A stretch of 24,797 bases of DNA from Candidatus Methylomirabilota bacterium (lineage in GTDB: Bacteria > Methylomirabilota > Methylomirabilia > Methylomirabilales > Methylomirabilaceae), in contig JAGWRQ010000006.1 of the NCBI GenBank assembly GCA_028869615.1, forward strand, positions 1 through 24,797, written 5' to 3'. Position numbers and translations under genes: made by a program. Shown here in pieces: positions 1 to 7,419 of the stretch (position 1 is the first letter of the stretch; each line of letters starts with the position of its first letter). The notes below the pieces were generated by a model. It was not told the origin of the DNA. It was given only the letters and a program-made list of their open reading frames with translations, and made no database searches.

Positions 1-1
1 C

Positions 2-127
2 GCGGATCGGCATGCGGATACCTGAAGGATGTGCCAAGACATTACGCTGGATGCGTATGCCATGTACAAGCAAGGGAAGAAAATTCCAGAGATCAAGGCG
101 GCAATCGACCGAAAATATGCGAGATGA
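2..127 (+). CDS. PCYCGC-family metal-binding protein, 3' end, with in-frame TGA (candidate selenoprotein)
   Basis: This is the C-terminal end of a protein that starts before the window. Frame 2 reads A-D-R-H-A-D-T, then TGA at 23-25, then R-M-C-Q-D-I-T-L-D-A-Y-A-M-Y and on to a TGA stop at 125-127. From memory of the PCYCGC family (PF13798), the C-terminus reads W-D-x-H-G/A-x-x-C-x-x-C, then an amphipathic helix and an E-I-R-x-x-I-D-x-K-Y ending. The match continues on both sides of the TGA (D-R-H-A before it, E-I-K-A-A-I-D-R-K-Y after it), and the TGA falls exactly on the first Cys of C-x-x-C. A stem-loop of bacterial SECIS type follows at 40-59. The family is small, often lipoprotein-anchored, and of unproven function, probably metal or redox related. 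The next gene is a YHS metal-binding protein 12 nt away. Alternatives are a nonsense mutation, a sequencing error, or translation from the ATG at 29 giving 32 residues. Confidence 0.6.
40..59 (+). promoter_or_regulatory. Candidate bacterial SECIS stem-loop downstream of the in-frame TGA
   Basis: Bases 43-47 (TACGC) pair perfectly with 53-57 (GCGTA) around the 5-nt loop TGGAT at 48-52. The stem continues below a single bulged T at 42 with A41-T58 and C40-G59. The loop begins 22 nt after the TGA and has G as its second base. Known bacterial SECIS elements have an upper stem with a bulged U, a G near the start of the apical loop, and roughly 16-37 nt from UGA to loop; all are met here. The bulge and loop lie 3 nt further from the UGA than in E. 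coli fdhF. A short stem like this can arise by chance, so the case rests on its coincidence with the Cys-position TGA. Confidence 0.4.
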
Positions 128-139
128 GAGGGGAGAGCG

Positions 140-286
140 ATGGCCATAGATCCCGTATGTAAGATGACAGTGGATGAGAAGCAGGTGGCGGCCACAGCCG
201 TCTATCAAGGGGTGACCTATTATTTCTGCGCAGTCGGCTGCAAGCGTGCCTTTGAACAGTCGCCGGAGAAGTACCTTTCGAAATAG
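140..286 (+). CDS. YHS-domain metal-binding protein, 48 aa
   Basis: The product reads M-A-I-D-P-V-C-K-M-T-V and ends S-P-E-K-Y-L-S-K. The D-P-V-C-K-M opening, the Y-Y-F-C core and the final Cys (C7, C30, C34) define a stand-alone YHS domain (PF04945), the metal-binding module also found fused to copper P-type ATPases and mercury or toluene oxidation proteins. It covers the whole domain with nothing added, which is normal for the free form. The start has a purine-rich site, GAGAGGGGAGA, just upstream, and the gap from the PCYCGC stop is 12 nt, so the two are probably one transcript. With its neighbour it suggests handling of copper or another soft metal, but no substrate can be read from sequence. 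Confidence 0.85.
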   Translation: MAIDPVCKMTVDEKQVAATAVYQGVTYYFCAVGCKRAFEQSPEKYLSK

Positions 287-332
287 CAGTACGAAGTCCG
301 AGGCCAGAGGGACGGAAGCAGCAGTGCGAGTT

Positions 333-1499
333 CTAAGCCGCTCGGAGGGCGTCCACGATCTTCAGGCGTGCGGCGCGTACTGCCGGTAGGAACCCGCCCA
401 GCAGACCCATCGTGAGCGCGAACACGAGCGACTTGCCGACGATCTCCAACGTAAGGGTGAACCGGAACGCAAGCTCCGAGAACGACTGCCAATTCATCGT
501 CGAGATCTGCACAAGTTGCATCGCCGACGCGCACGCCAGCCCCACCGCCCAGCCGACGAGTCCGAGGAAGAGCGCTTCGGCGAGGAACGCCACCAGGATC
601 GAACTGCGCCGGAATCCGAGGACGCGCAGTGCGCCGATTTCCGACGTGCGGGTAGCGACCGCGGCATACATGGTGATCATCGCGCCGATCATCGCGCCGA
701 CCGAGAAGATGACTGACAGGGTCAGCCCAAGATAACTGATGAAGTTCGACATGACCTGCGACTGCTCCTCATAGAAGGTGCGCTCACGCTTGACGTCGAG
801 CGTCAGCCGCGGGTCGGCCTCGAGGCGCCGCTTCAGCGCCTCGAACTGCGATGGGTCGGCGAGCCGCGCGGCGACTGATGAGAACGCCGTCCGCCGGAAC
901 GCCTGGATCATCTGTTCGCCGTCCCCCCACACCTCGGAGTCGAACGCTGACCCGCCGGCGTCGAACACGCCGACCACCGTCCAGTCGCGACCGCCAAAGC
1001 GCAGCCGTTCGCCGATGCCTGTGCCGTCGAAGCGCTCGGCGATGCTCCTGCCCACCGTGATTTCGGTACTGTCGGGTCGAAACATTCGTCCTGCGGTCAC
1101 CTGGACCTGCGGGCGGATGGCAAGGCCCTGCGCCCCAACCCCGCGTACGGTCACGTTGGTCAGTACCCCGGTGCTGCGCTTGGGCTGCGTGATCAGGACG
1201 ACCACCTCCTTCGATGCCATCCGCACCCCGCCAGGGCCGATTGCAATTTCGGGCTGGCTTTCTATAATCGCCGCTTGCGCGCGGGCGACCCCGCTCTGGA
1301 TCTCCGTGCCAGAGGAGCGGCGCGTAACGAGAATATTGTCGGGTTGCCCTGTCGCGACCAACGTCTTCTTGAGTCCAGCGTCGAGCATCATCACCGCGGC
1401 GAACACAAAGACGACGAGCGCCATTCCGCCCGCGGTGAGCGCGGTAGTGAACTTGCGAGCCCAGAGGTTGCGTACACTGTACGCGATGGGGATCGGCAT
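333..1499 (-). CDS. ABC transporter permease, MacB/FtsX type (second of two)
   Basis: A 388-residue membrane protein with one N-terminal membrane segment (about residues 15-38, after a basic R-N-L-W-A-R-K-F start), a large periplasmic MacB-like domain, and three C-terminal membrane segments of the FtsX fold (PF02687). It ends in the usual basic L-P-A-V-R-A-A-R-L-K coupling region. I chose the ATG at 1499 because AGAGGCGG lies just upstream; extending to 1544 would overlap the previous gene and add an unrelated tail. It is the last gene of a minus-strand run, 16 nt after its paralogue. It probably pairs with that permease and the ATPase at 2681-3403 in a heteromeric exporter that works with the membrane-fusion protein. 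The substrate is unknown; the link with hopanoid genes makes a lipid possible. Confidence 0.85.
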   Translation of the reverse strand: MPIPIAYSVRNLWARKFTTALTAGGMALVVFVFAAVMMLDAGLKKTLVATGQPDNILVTRRSSGTEIQSGVARAQAAIIESQPEIAIGPGGVRMASKEVVVLITQPKRSTGVLTNVTVRGVGAQGLAIRPQVQVTAGRMFRPDSTEITVGRSIAERFDGTGIGERLRFGGRDWTVVGVFDAGGSAFDSEVWGDGEQMIQAFRRTAFSSVAARLADPSQFEALKRRLEADPRLTLDVKRERTFYEEQSQVMSNFISYLGLTLSVIFSVGAMIGAMITMYAAVATRTSEIGALRVLGFRRSSILVAFLAEALFLGLVGWAVGLACASAMQLVQISTMNWQSFSELAFRFTLTLEIVGKSLVFALTMGLLGGFLPAVRAARLKIVDALRAA

Positions 1500-1515
1500 A
1501 GGTCCGCCTCTGCGA

Positions 1516-2673
1516 TCACCCGATCGCGCGTAGCCCTTCCACAATCCTCACCGTCGCTGCCCGTCGCCCGGGCACTGCCGCCGCGGCAACGCCGACCCCG
1601 AGCGCACAGATGACTTGCAGCAAGACGGTCTCGCCGCTCACCTTAAACACGGGGAACAGCGTACCCACCTTTGCCGCAAACCAATCGGCGACTGGAAATG
1701 TGGCCGCGATGCCGATTACCGCGCCGGTGACGGCGATTGCGATCGATTCGCCGAGGATAAGCGTCACGATGTAGCTAGGCGAAAAACCAAGGGTCTTGAG
1801 CGTCGCGTATTCGACGAGTCGCTCGCGAGCGGTCATCGCCATGGTGTTCGCCATCACCGCGAGGATGATCACGATTACCACATAGGACACAATCCTGATC
1901 GCGATGACAAGCGCCTCCGTCTGCTTGACAAAGCCGATCTGAAATGCGCGCTCGGTTTCGGTCAATGTCTCGGCAAGCGAATTCTTGAACAGCGCATCAA
2001 TGGCATGACTCACTTCGGCTACGCGGTCGGCGTCAATCACGTCAACGAGATACACACCGACCTGATCGGTCTGGCGTCCGGTGCGTTTTTTTATCGTCTC
2101 GTTGAGGTACTCCCAGTGAAAAAACATCTGCGAGGTATCGGTCTTTGTGTCGATGCCGTCGTAGATGGCGCGTACCGTGAACTCCCAGGTACCTGGGTAG
2201 ATTGTCCCGCGTAACGGCAGCGCGTCGCCGACCTGAAGGTGATATGTGTCAGCAATCTTGCGGCCGATGACAGCACCCTTGCGATCACGCAGAAAGGCCG
2301 TGAACTCTGGCAGCGTGACGAGGTATTCTGGGTACATGGCGAAATAGGTGCGCGGCTCGATGGCGAACTGAGGAAAGAAGTTTTTGGGGTCCTGATAGAT
2401 GCCGGCGAACCACGTCGCGTGCGATACGGCGCGCACACCGTCAACGGCGCGGATCTGGTCACGATAACTGAGCGGGAGGGGAAAGACCAGTGAGACCGAG
2501 TTGCGCGTCACGAGCCGCGTCGGCGCCGCGCCCGCCGCGCCGGCGTACCACGCATCCACGACCGTCTGCAGCAGTCCGAACGACAGGATCGCCACGACCA
2601 GCCCGAGCAGCGTAAGCGCGGTGCGCAGCCTGTGGCGCAGCGCATTGCGGAGGATGAGCTTCAGGAGTTGCAC
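1516..2673 (-). CDS. ABC transporter permease, MacB/FtsX type (first of two)
   Basis: A 385-residue permease of the same architecture as the next gene: a basic N-terminus (L-R-N-A-L-R-H-R-L-R), one membrane helix, a periplasmic domain of about 220 residues, then three hydrophobic segments and a basic P-G-R-R-A-A end. The start is GTG at 2673. Its Shine-Dalgarno GAGGTGA overlaps the stop of the ATPase gene, and the gap is only 7 nt. An ATG at 2680 is out of frame and was rejected. The two permeases are clearly paralogous in layout but differ throughout, so a heterodimer is more likely than a recent duplication. The family includes MacB and LolCE, which move their cargo within the periplasm rather than through a membrane pore. 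Confidence 0.85.
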   Translation of the reverse strand: MQLLKLILRNALRHRLRTALTLLGLVVAILSFGLLQTVVDAWYAGAAGAAPTRLVTRNSVSLVFPLPLSYRDQIRAVDGVRAVSHATWFAGIYQDPKNFFPQFAIEPRTYFAMYPEYLVTLPEFTAFLRDRKGAVIGRKIADTYHLQVGDALPLRGTIYPGTWEFTVRAIYDGIDTKTDTSQMFFHWEYLNETIKKRTGRQTDQVGVYLVDVIDADRVAEVSHAIDALFKNSLAETLTETERAFQIGFVKQTEALVIAIRIVSYVVIVIILAVMANTMAMTARERLVEYATLKTLGFSPSYIVTLILGESIAIAVTGAVIGIAATFPVADWFAAKVGTLFPVFKVSGETVLLQVICALGVGVAAAAVPGRRAATVRIVEGLRAIG

Positions 2674-2680
2674 CGGGCAT

Positions 2681-3403
2681 TCACCTCAGTGACTGCTCGT
2701 GCACGTCGGCAGCCGTCGACAGCTCGCCTTTGTCGAGGTACATGATCGCATGGGCTTGGTCGGCGGCGCGGCGGTCGTGCGTGACCATCACGATCGTCTT
2801 GCCGAGGTCGGTGTTCAGGCGGTCCATGAGCGTGAGCACCTCCTCAGCCGAGTGGCGGTCGAGGTCGCCGGTCGGCTCGTCGGCCACGATCAGCCGCGGG
2901 TCGGCAATGATCGCACGCGCGATCGCGACACGCTGCTGCTGCCCGCCGGAGAGCTCCGATGGGTAGTGGGCCATGCGGTCCGACAAACCGACGAGATCGA
3001 GCGCCGCCTCCACATGCTCGCGCCGCTCGCGGCGGGTGAGGCGCGTCAGCGTGAGCGGTAGCTCGACGTTCTCGAAGGCTGTCAGGACCGGTATGAGGTT
3101 GTAGAACTGGAAGATGAAACCGACCGTTCCCGCGCGCCAGTCGGCAAGCTCAGTCTCTGACAGCCGGGTGATATCAACGCCGTCGAAGAGGATCTCCCCG
3201 GCGTCGGGTTTGTCGATGCCGGCGATCAGATTGAGCAGCGTCGACTTACCCGACCCAGACGGGCCCATCAGGCCAAGGAAGTCGCCCGCGCGCACCTTGA
3301 GTGTGATGTCGGTCAGCACGCGCACGATCTGCCCGCCGCGCCGGTAAGATTTTGCGACATTGCGGATGTTGATCAGGGGTAGCGAGGCGGTGATGTTACC
3401 CAT
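2681..3403 (-). CDS. ABC transporter ATP-binding protein, MacB/LolD type
   Basis: A 240-residue ATPase. Walker A G-P-S-G-S-G-K-S-T is at about residues 47-55, the Q-loop Gln at 99, the signature L-S-G-G-Q at 151-155, Walker B L-I-V-A-D-E-P at 171-177, and the H-loop M-V-T-H-D follows near 206. The F-Q-F-Y-N-L-I-P and E-N-V-E-L-P-L segments are typical of the MacB/LolD/FtsE group, which drives FtsX-type permeases. It lies between the membrane-fusion protein (19 nt upstream) and the two permeases (7 nt downstream). The ATG at 3403 is preceded by GAGAGGC. This is the cytoplasmic motor of the exporter encoded here. The family is certain; the substrate is not. Confidence 0.93.
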   Translation of the reverse strand: MGNITASLPLINIRNVAKSYRRGGQIVRVLTDITLKVRAGDFLGLMGPSGSGKSTLLNLIAGIDKPDAGEILFDGVDITRLSETELADWRAGTVGFIFQFYNLIPVLTAFENVELPLTLTRLTRRERREHVEAALDLVGLSDRMAHYPSELSGGQQQRVAIARAIIADPRLIVADEPTGDLDRHSAEEVLTLMDRLNTDLGKTIVMVTHDRRAADQAHAIMYLDKGELSTAADVHEQSLR

Positions 3404-3422
3404 CAGCAGTTGCCTCTCGCGG

Positions 3423-4634
3423 TCACTTCCGGTCCACCTTGACGCGCGTACCGTCGGCGAGCCTGTCGAGGGGTCTAAGGACGATTTTCTCCCCTGCCTG
3501 AATGCCGCTTATCTCGATCAGATCGCCGAGCGCGCGGCCAGTTTCGATCTGGGTGCGCATTGCCCTGCCGTCTTTCAGGACGAAGACGACCTTCGCGCCG
3601 TTGCGCTCGATAACCGCCTGTCTCGGGACGGCGGTGACCGGCCTCCGATCGGCCGGCGCGACCTCGCGTTCAAGGAACGCGACCTTCGCGCTCATATCCG
3701 GCAGCACGCGCTGGTCGCGGTCCGCGAATCCGATCTTGACCATCACTGTCGCCTTCGCGCGGTCGACGGTCGGAACGATGCGGTTCACCACGCCGGCAAA
3801 GCGCGTCTCGGGCACGGCGTCGAGCTGAATCTCACACGGCTGGCCGACCTTGATCCGACCGAGCGAGGACTCCGCTACGTCGGCCTCGACCTCGAGCGTC
3901 GACATATCGGCGATGGTCACGACCGCGCCCTTTGTATCCATGGCGCTTGAGAACGGGGTGATGTTGTCGCCGACGTTCGCGTTCTTGGTGAGCACGACCC
4001 CGTCGAACGGCGCGCGGATCAGCGTCTGATCGAACGAGACGTCCGCCGCCTTCAGGTTTGCCCGTGCGACCGCGATAGAGGCTTCGCTCGACTGTGCCGC
4101 CGCGCGCGCTTTGTCGGCCCGCGCCACCGCAGTGTCAAGCTCCAAGTGACTGATGTAGTTGTTCTGCCACAGCTCGCGCCAGCGCGCCAAAGTGCGTTCG
4201 GCGTCGCGCAGCTCAGTCTGCGCCTGCTCGAGGTTCGCCGTGGTGACCTTGACGTTCGCCGCTGCCTGCTCGCGGGCCGCTGCGACGTCGCGGCTCTCGA
4301 TCCGCGCGATGACCTCGTCCTTCTTGACACGGCTGCCTTCCATCACGCCGAGCCATTCGAGACGCCCCGTCGCCTTCGACGCCACCGCGGCCTTGCGCTG
4401 CGCGACGACGTAGCCGGTGGCGTTCAGTGCGGTGACCGCCTGCGACGGATAGGCGGTCGTGACCGCGGCGGTCTCCACCGTCACAGGGCCGCTGAGGCTG
4501 CCGGAGAATCCGAGCACAGCCGCAGCGACCAATAGGGCGAGGCCCGCCGCCCAGGGCCACAGGCGGCGGCGCGCGCGCGGTGTGCGGGCCGCGGTCCGGT
4601 CAATGCTCAACTTGGAAAGATCGGGATTGCCCAA
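3423..4634 (-). CDS. Membrane-fusion (HlyD/MacA/RND-adaptor type) subunit of an ABC exporter
   Basis: A 403-residue periplasmic adaptor. A basic N-terminus leads to a single membrane anchor at about residues 25-44. A lipoyl half-motif with G-Y-V-V follows, then a coiled-coil hairpin rich in Ala, Glu and Arg (about 110-190), the second lipoyl half (I-R-A-P-F-D-G-V-V), a beta-barrel and a membrane-proximal domain. The order is that of MacA, HlyD and RND adaptors. The start is TTG at 4634, supported by CGGAGG six bases upstream and overlapping the hpnG stop; an ATG at 4639 is out of frame. It sits 13 nt after hpnG, which is the main reason to think the exporter and the hopanoid genes share a transcript. 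No outer-membrane TolC-like gene is present in the window. Confidence 0.88.
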   Translation of the reverse strand: MGNPDLSKLSIDRTAARTPRARRRLWPWAAGLALLVAAAVLGFSGSLSGPVTVETAAVTTAYPSQAVTALNATGYVVAQRKAAVASKATGRLEWLGVMEGSRVKKDEVIARIESRDVAAAREQAAANVKVTTANLEQAQTELRDAERTLARWRELWQNNYISHLELDTAVARADKARAAAQSSEASIAVARANLKAADVSFDQTLIRAPFDGVVLTKNANVGDNITPFSSAMDTKGAVVTIADMSTLEVEADVAESSLGRIKVGQPCEIQLDAVPETRFAGVVNRIVPTVDRAKATVMVKIGFADRDQRVLPDMSAKVAFLEREVAPADRRPVTAVPRQAVIERNGAKVVFVLKDGRAMRTQIETGRALGDLIEISGIQAGEKIVLRPLDRLADGTRVKVDRK

Positions 4635-4647
4635 GACATACCTCCGG

Positions 4648-5454
4648 TCAGCTCGGAGTGGTGGAGAGCTCCTGGAGCAGCCGACCGAGGCGAGCGCAGA
4701 CCGCCTTCGTCCGAAGGCCCAGTCCGACCAGGCGAGGAAGGGTGAACGGATGCGTGATCAGGTATTGCATTAATCGAGGCAGGTGTGGTTCCCCCTCCGT
4801 GTTGAGGAACTGATCGAAGCCGATCGCGAGATCTTCATGAACCGGATCGAGGACCCCACGAACGGCCAGAAAAGGGACCGAGCAGGCCGAGGCCGCCGAC
4901 GCGACGGCTGCGCTCTCCATATCCAGAGCCATGGCGCCGGACTCCGCCGCCAGTCGGTGCTTTTCCTCCGCCGTCAGCACGATGCGGTCGACAGTGAGGA
5001 TGGGCCCGAGATAGTGCCGACTGTCCCATCGTCGGATAACGATCAAGGCCGCGTCCTGTAAGCCGGAATCGCATGGGAAGCTCTCCAGCCTCGGACCCTG
5101 TTCTCCGCGTAAGACCTGTCTCGAGTCGCGTCGAAGGATCACCCGGTCTCCTACAATCAGATCCCCTGTCCGTAACTGAGGACTCAGCCCGCCTGCGACG
5201 CCGAGCGACAAGGCGGCGGCGACAGGTGCTTTTTCAAAGAGGCGGCGGGCAGCGGATTCGGCGTTATCGGGACCCACTCCGGTCCTTGCCAGCAGCAGAT
5301 CACGGCCCTCTACCTCAACCCGAACTATCGAGGCCGATCGATAGGTCGGTTGCAAGGCTGTGGCGATGGGCTTCATCTCTGCCTGAGTCGCCACGAAGAC
5401 GGCGAACGGCGCGCCGCGGACTTCGCTAGTCCGAGGGTGTCGCGCCGTCTTCAT
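4648..5454 (-). CDS. hpnG: Hopanoid-associated phosphorylase/nucleosidase (HpnG-like)
   Basis: A 268-residue member of the purine nucleoside phosphorylase/5'-methylthioadenosine nucleosidase fold. It has an N-terminal beta strand (F-A-V-F-V-A-T), the glycine-rich S-L-G-V-A-G-G-L loop, and the M-A-L-D-M-E-S-A-A-V-A motif whose Met-Glu binds the ribose. In known pathways HpnG removes adenine from adenosylhopane to give ribosylhopane, the step after HpnH. I chose the ATG at 5454, which overlaps the end of shc by 29 nt; reading further upstream to 5598 would put a low-quality 48-residue tail inside shc. No clear Shine-Dalgarno precedes this ATG, so translation may be coupled to shc. The function rests on fold plus context with shc and hpnH. 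Confidence 0.82.
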   Translation of the reverse strand: MKTARHPRTSEVRGAPFAVFVATQAEMKPIATALQPTYRSASIVRVEVEGRDLLLARTGVGPDNAESAARRLFEKAPVAAALSLGVAGGLSPQLRTGDLIVGDRVILRRDSRQVLRGEQGPRLESFPCDSGLQDAALIVIRRWDSRHYLGPILTVDRIVLTAEEKHRLAAESGAMALDMESAAVASAASACSVPFLAVRGVLDPVHEDLAIGFDQFLNTEGEPHLPRLMQYLITHPFTLPRLVGLGLRTKAVCARLGRLLQELSTTPS

Positions 5455-7414
5455 CGTGGCCGGAAGCGGCCTTTTGGAGAAGGGTGCGATACAGGGAAAG
5501 GGCCCAGAGCGGAAAGTAGAGCCGGTAGAGATGATACCGAAGATAAAAGACGCGAGGGAATCCTGTTCCCGTGAATTCTCGTTCCTCCCACCCGCCATCC
5601 GTGCCCTGGGTCTGGAGGAGGTAGTCGATGCCCCTTTTCACTGCTGGATGCTGGATGACGCCGGCGTGCAAGAGTCCCAGGAGCGCCCAGGCGGTCTGGG
5701 AGGCGGTGCTTGGACCTTGGCCGGCTGTCCGCGGGTCCTCGTAGGAATAGCACGATTCGCCCCAGCCGCCGTCCGGGTTCTGATGACCGATCAGCCAGTC
5801 AACCGCTCGCCGGATGTACGGCTGGTCCATCCGCTCTCCGATGGATCGAAGGCCAGCCAGAACCGACCAGGTGCCGTAGATGTAGTTGACCCCCCACCGA
5901 CCGAACCAGCACCCCTCAGGCTTCTGCTCGCGCTTGAGGAACGCGATCGCGCGCTGAGCCACAGGGGCCGAGCAGGTCCAACCCAGATAGCCGAGCATCT
6001 CGAGCATCCGTCCGGTCAGGTCCTCCGTGGGCGGATCGACCAGCGCCTTGTGGTCCGCGAAAGGAATCTCGTTCAGGAACAACTTGTTGTTGTCCTTGTC
6101 GTATGATGCCCAGCCCCCATCGCTTGACTGCATCGGCAGGACCCACTTGAGCGCCTGGTTAAGCGCCGCGTCTTTCGTCGCCTGATCGGGGAATTTGGTC
6201 TTGATCAAGGCGGTCATCACCACCGCGCTGTCGTCGACATCGGGATAGAACTCATTCTCGAACTGAAAGTACCAGCCGCCCGGCTCGGCGTCCGGGGCCT
6301 TGACCTTCCAGTCCCCCACCGTTCGAGTCTGCTTCGAGAGCAGCCATTCGCACGCGCTGATGAGCGCAGGATGATCGGCGGGCAATCCTGATGCAATCAG
6401 CGCATTCATCGCCAGACAGGTGTCCCAGCTCGGGGGGAAACAGGGCTGTACGTGAAGGGTCCGATCGTCTTCTACCTCGAGGGCTTCGATCTGCTTGAAG
6501 GCCCTGGCTACCAAAGAGTGCTCGACCTCATAGCCTAAACAGCGCAACGCAATGACCGAATTCGCCATCGCCGGATAGATCCCGCCGAGGCCGCCTTCCC
6601 CCATGCGGCGAAGCATCCAGGCCGTGGCCTGCTCCATCGCCAACCGGCGGAGGTTCGGGATCGGATGCCACTCATACCAACGGAGCAGCTGGTCGGCTGC
6701 CAGGAAAAGATTTTGCTTCGAAAGCGGCTGCGGATCTTTGGGAAACCAGTAGTCATGCTTCGGCGCAGGCCCTTCACGAAGCTCTATGAGATCGGCGCCA
6801 GCGGGGACCGGTGTGACCGGCTTATGCGCGTAGATAATCATCAAAGGCGTCAGGACGGTCCTGGACCAGTAGGAGATTTCGTGCATATTGAAAAATGACC
6901 CTCTGGGGAGGAGGAACAGCTCGATCGGCATGGCCGGGACGCCGCGCCAATCGAACTGGCCGAAGAGGGCGAGCTTGAACTTGGTGAAGACGTTGGCGCG
7001 AAAGAGGCCGCCTTGACTAAGAATGACCTCTCGGGCCCGCCGCATGAACGGCTCCGCTTGGGAGTAGCCGCACAGTTTCAGCGCGAAATAGGCCTTGATG
7101 GTCGTGCTCAGGTGGCTCGGCCCGCCATAGTAAATGTTCCAGCCACCATCGGGCAGTTGCGTGTCGCGCAGGTAGGCCACAGCCTTCCGCTGCTTGGTCT
7201 CGTCCACCTTGCCGAGCAGGTGGCGGAGCATGATGTACTCGGAGGTCAGTGTGGAATCGGCCTCCAGTTCTGCCGCCCAATAGCCTGCGGGATCTTGCAT
7301 GGCCAGGAGCCGAAACCGGGCCCGTGCGATTGCCTCGCCAAGCGGGTCTCTGTCAGCCCCCAGAGCGGTACTCATCACCTCAAGCTGCCGATCTCTTTCA
7401 GATGGTATCGGCAT
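5426..7414 (-). CDS. shc: Squalene-hopene cyclase
   Basis: A 662-residue cyclase that converts squalene to hopene (and diplopterol) at the inner membrane. The catalytic acid motif D-V-D-D is at about residues 392-395, and the QW repeats are plain: Q-L-P-D-G-G-W, Q-S-S-D-G-G-W, Q-K-P-E-G-C-W, Q-N-P-D-G-G-W and Q-G-T-D-G-G-W. The C-terminus has the usual F-Y-L-R-Y-H-L-Y-R-L-Y-F-P-L-W-A-L stretch that lines the active site and enters the membrane. Length is normal for bacterial enzymes. The ATG at 7414 is fixed by GGAG eight bases upstream and by the hpnH stop 5 nt before; the longer reading to 7561 would overlap hpnH. It is flanked by hpnH and hpnG, so this is a hopanoid-type cyclase and not an oxidosqualene cyclase. 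Confidence 0.96.
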   Translation of the reverse strand: MPIPSERDRQLEVMSTALGADRDPLGEAIARARFRLLAMQDPAGYWAAELEADSTLTSEYIMLRHLLGKVDETKQRKAVAYLRDTQLPDGGWNIYYGGPSHLSTTIKAYFALKLCGYSQAEPFMRRAREVILSQGGLFRANVFTKFKLALFGQFDWRGVPAMPIELFLLPRGSFFNMHEISYWSRTVLTPLMIIYAHKPVTPVPAGADLIELREGPAPKHDYWFPKDPQPLSKQNLFLAADQLLRWYEWHPIPNLRRLAMEQATAWMLRRMGEGGLGGIYPAMANSVIALRCLGYEVEHSLVARAFKQIEALEVEDDRTLHVQPCFPPSWDTCLAMNALIASGLPADHPALISACEWLLSKQTRTVGDWKVKAPDAEPGGWYFQFENEFYPDVDDSAVVMTALIKTKFPDQATKDAALNQALKWVLPMQSSDGGWASYDKDNNKLFLNEIPFADHKALVDPPTEDLTGRMLEMLGYLGWTCSAPVAQRAIAFLKREQKPEGCWFGRWGVNYIYGTWSVLAGLRSIGERMDQPYIRRAVDWLIGHQNPDGGWGESCYSYEDPRTAGQGPSTASQTAWALLGLLHAGVIQHPAVKRGIDYLLQTQGTDGGWEEREFTGTGFPRVFYLRYHLYRLYFPLWALSLYRTLLQKAASGHDEDGATPSD

Positions 7415-7419
7415 GGCGC

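Noticed and set aside
778..1533. Plus-strand open frame opposite the second permease
   Set aside because: Its composition is Arg/Ser/Pro-rich shadow type, and the opposite strand encodes a clear FtsX permease.
4637..4639. ATG at 4639 (minus) as the start of the membrane-fusion protein
   Set aside because: It is out of frame with the protein; the in-frame TTG at 4634 has CGGAGG at a proper distance.
5455..5598. 48-residue N-terminal extension of HpnG
   Set aside because: It lies entirely inside the shc coding region and has no family similarity; the ATG at 5454 puts the first beta strand near the N-terminus.
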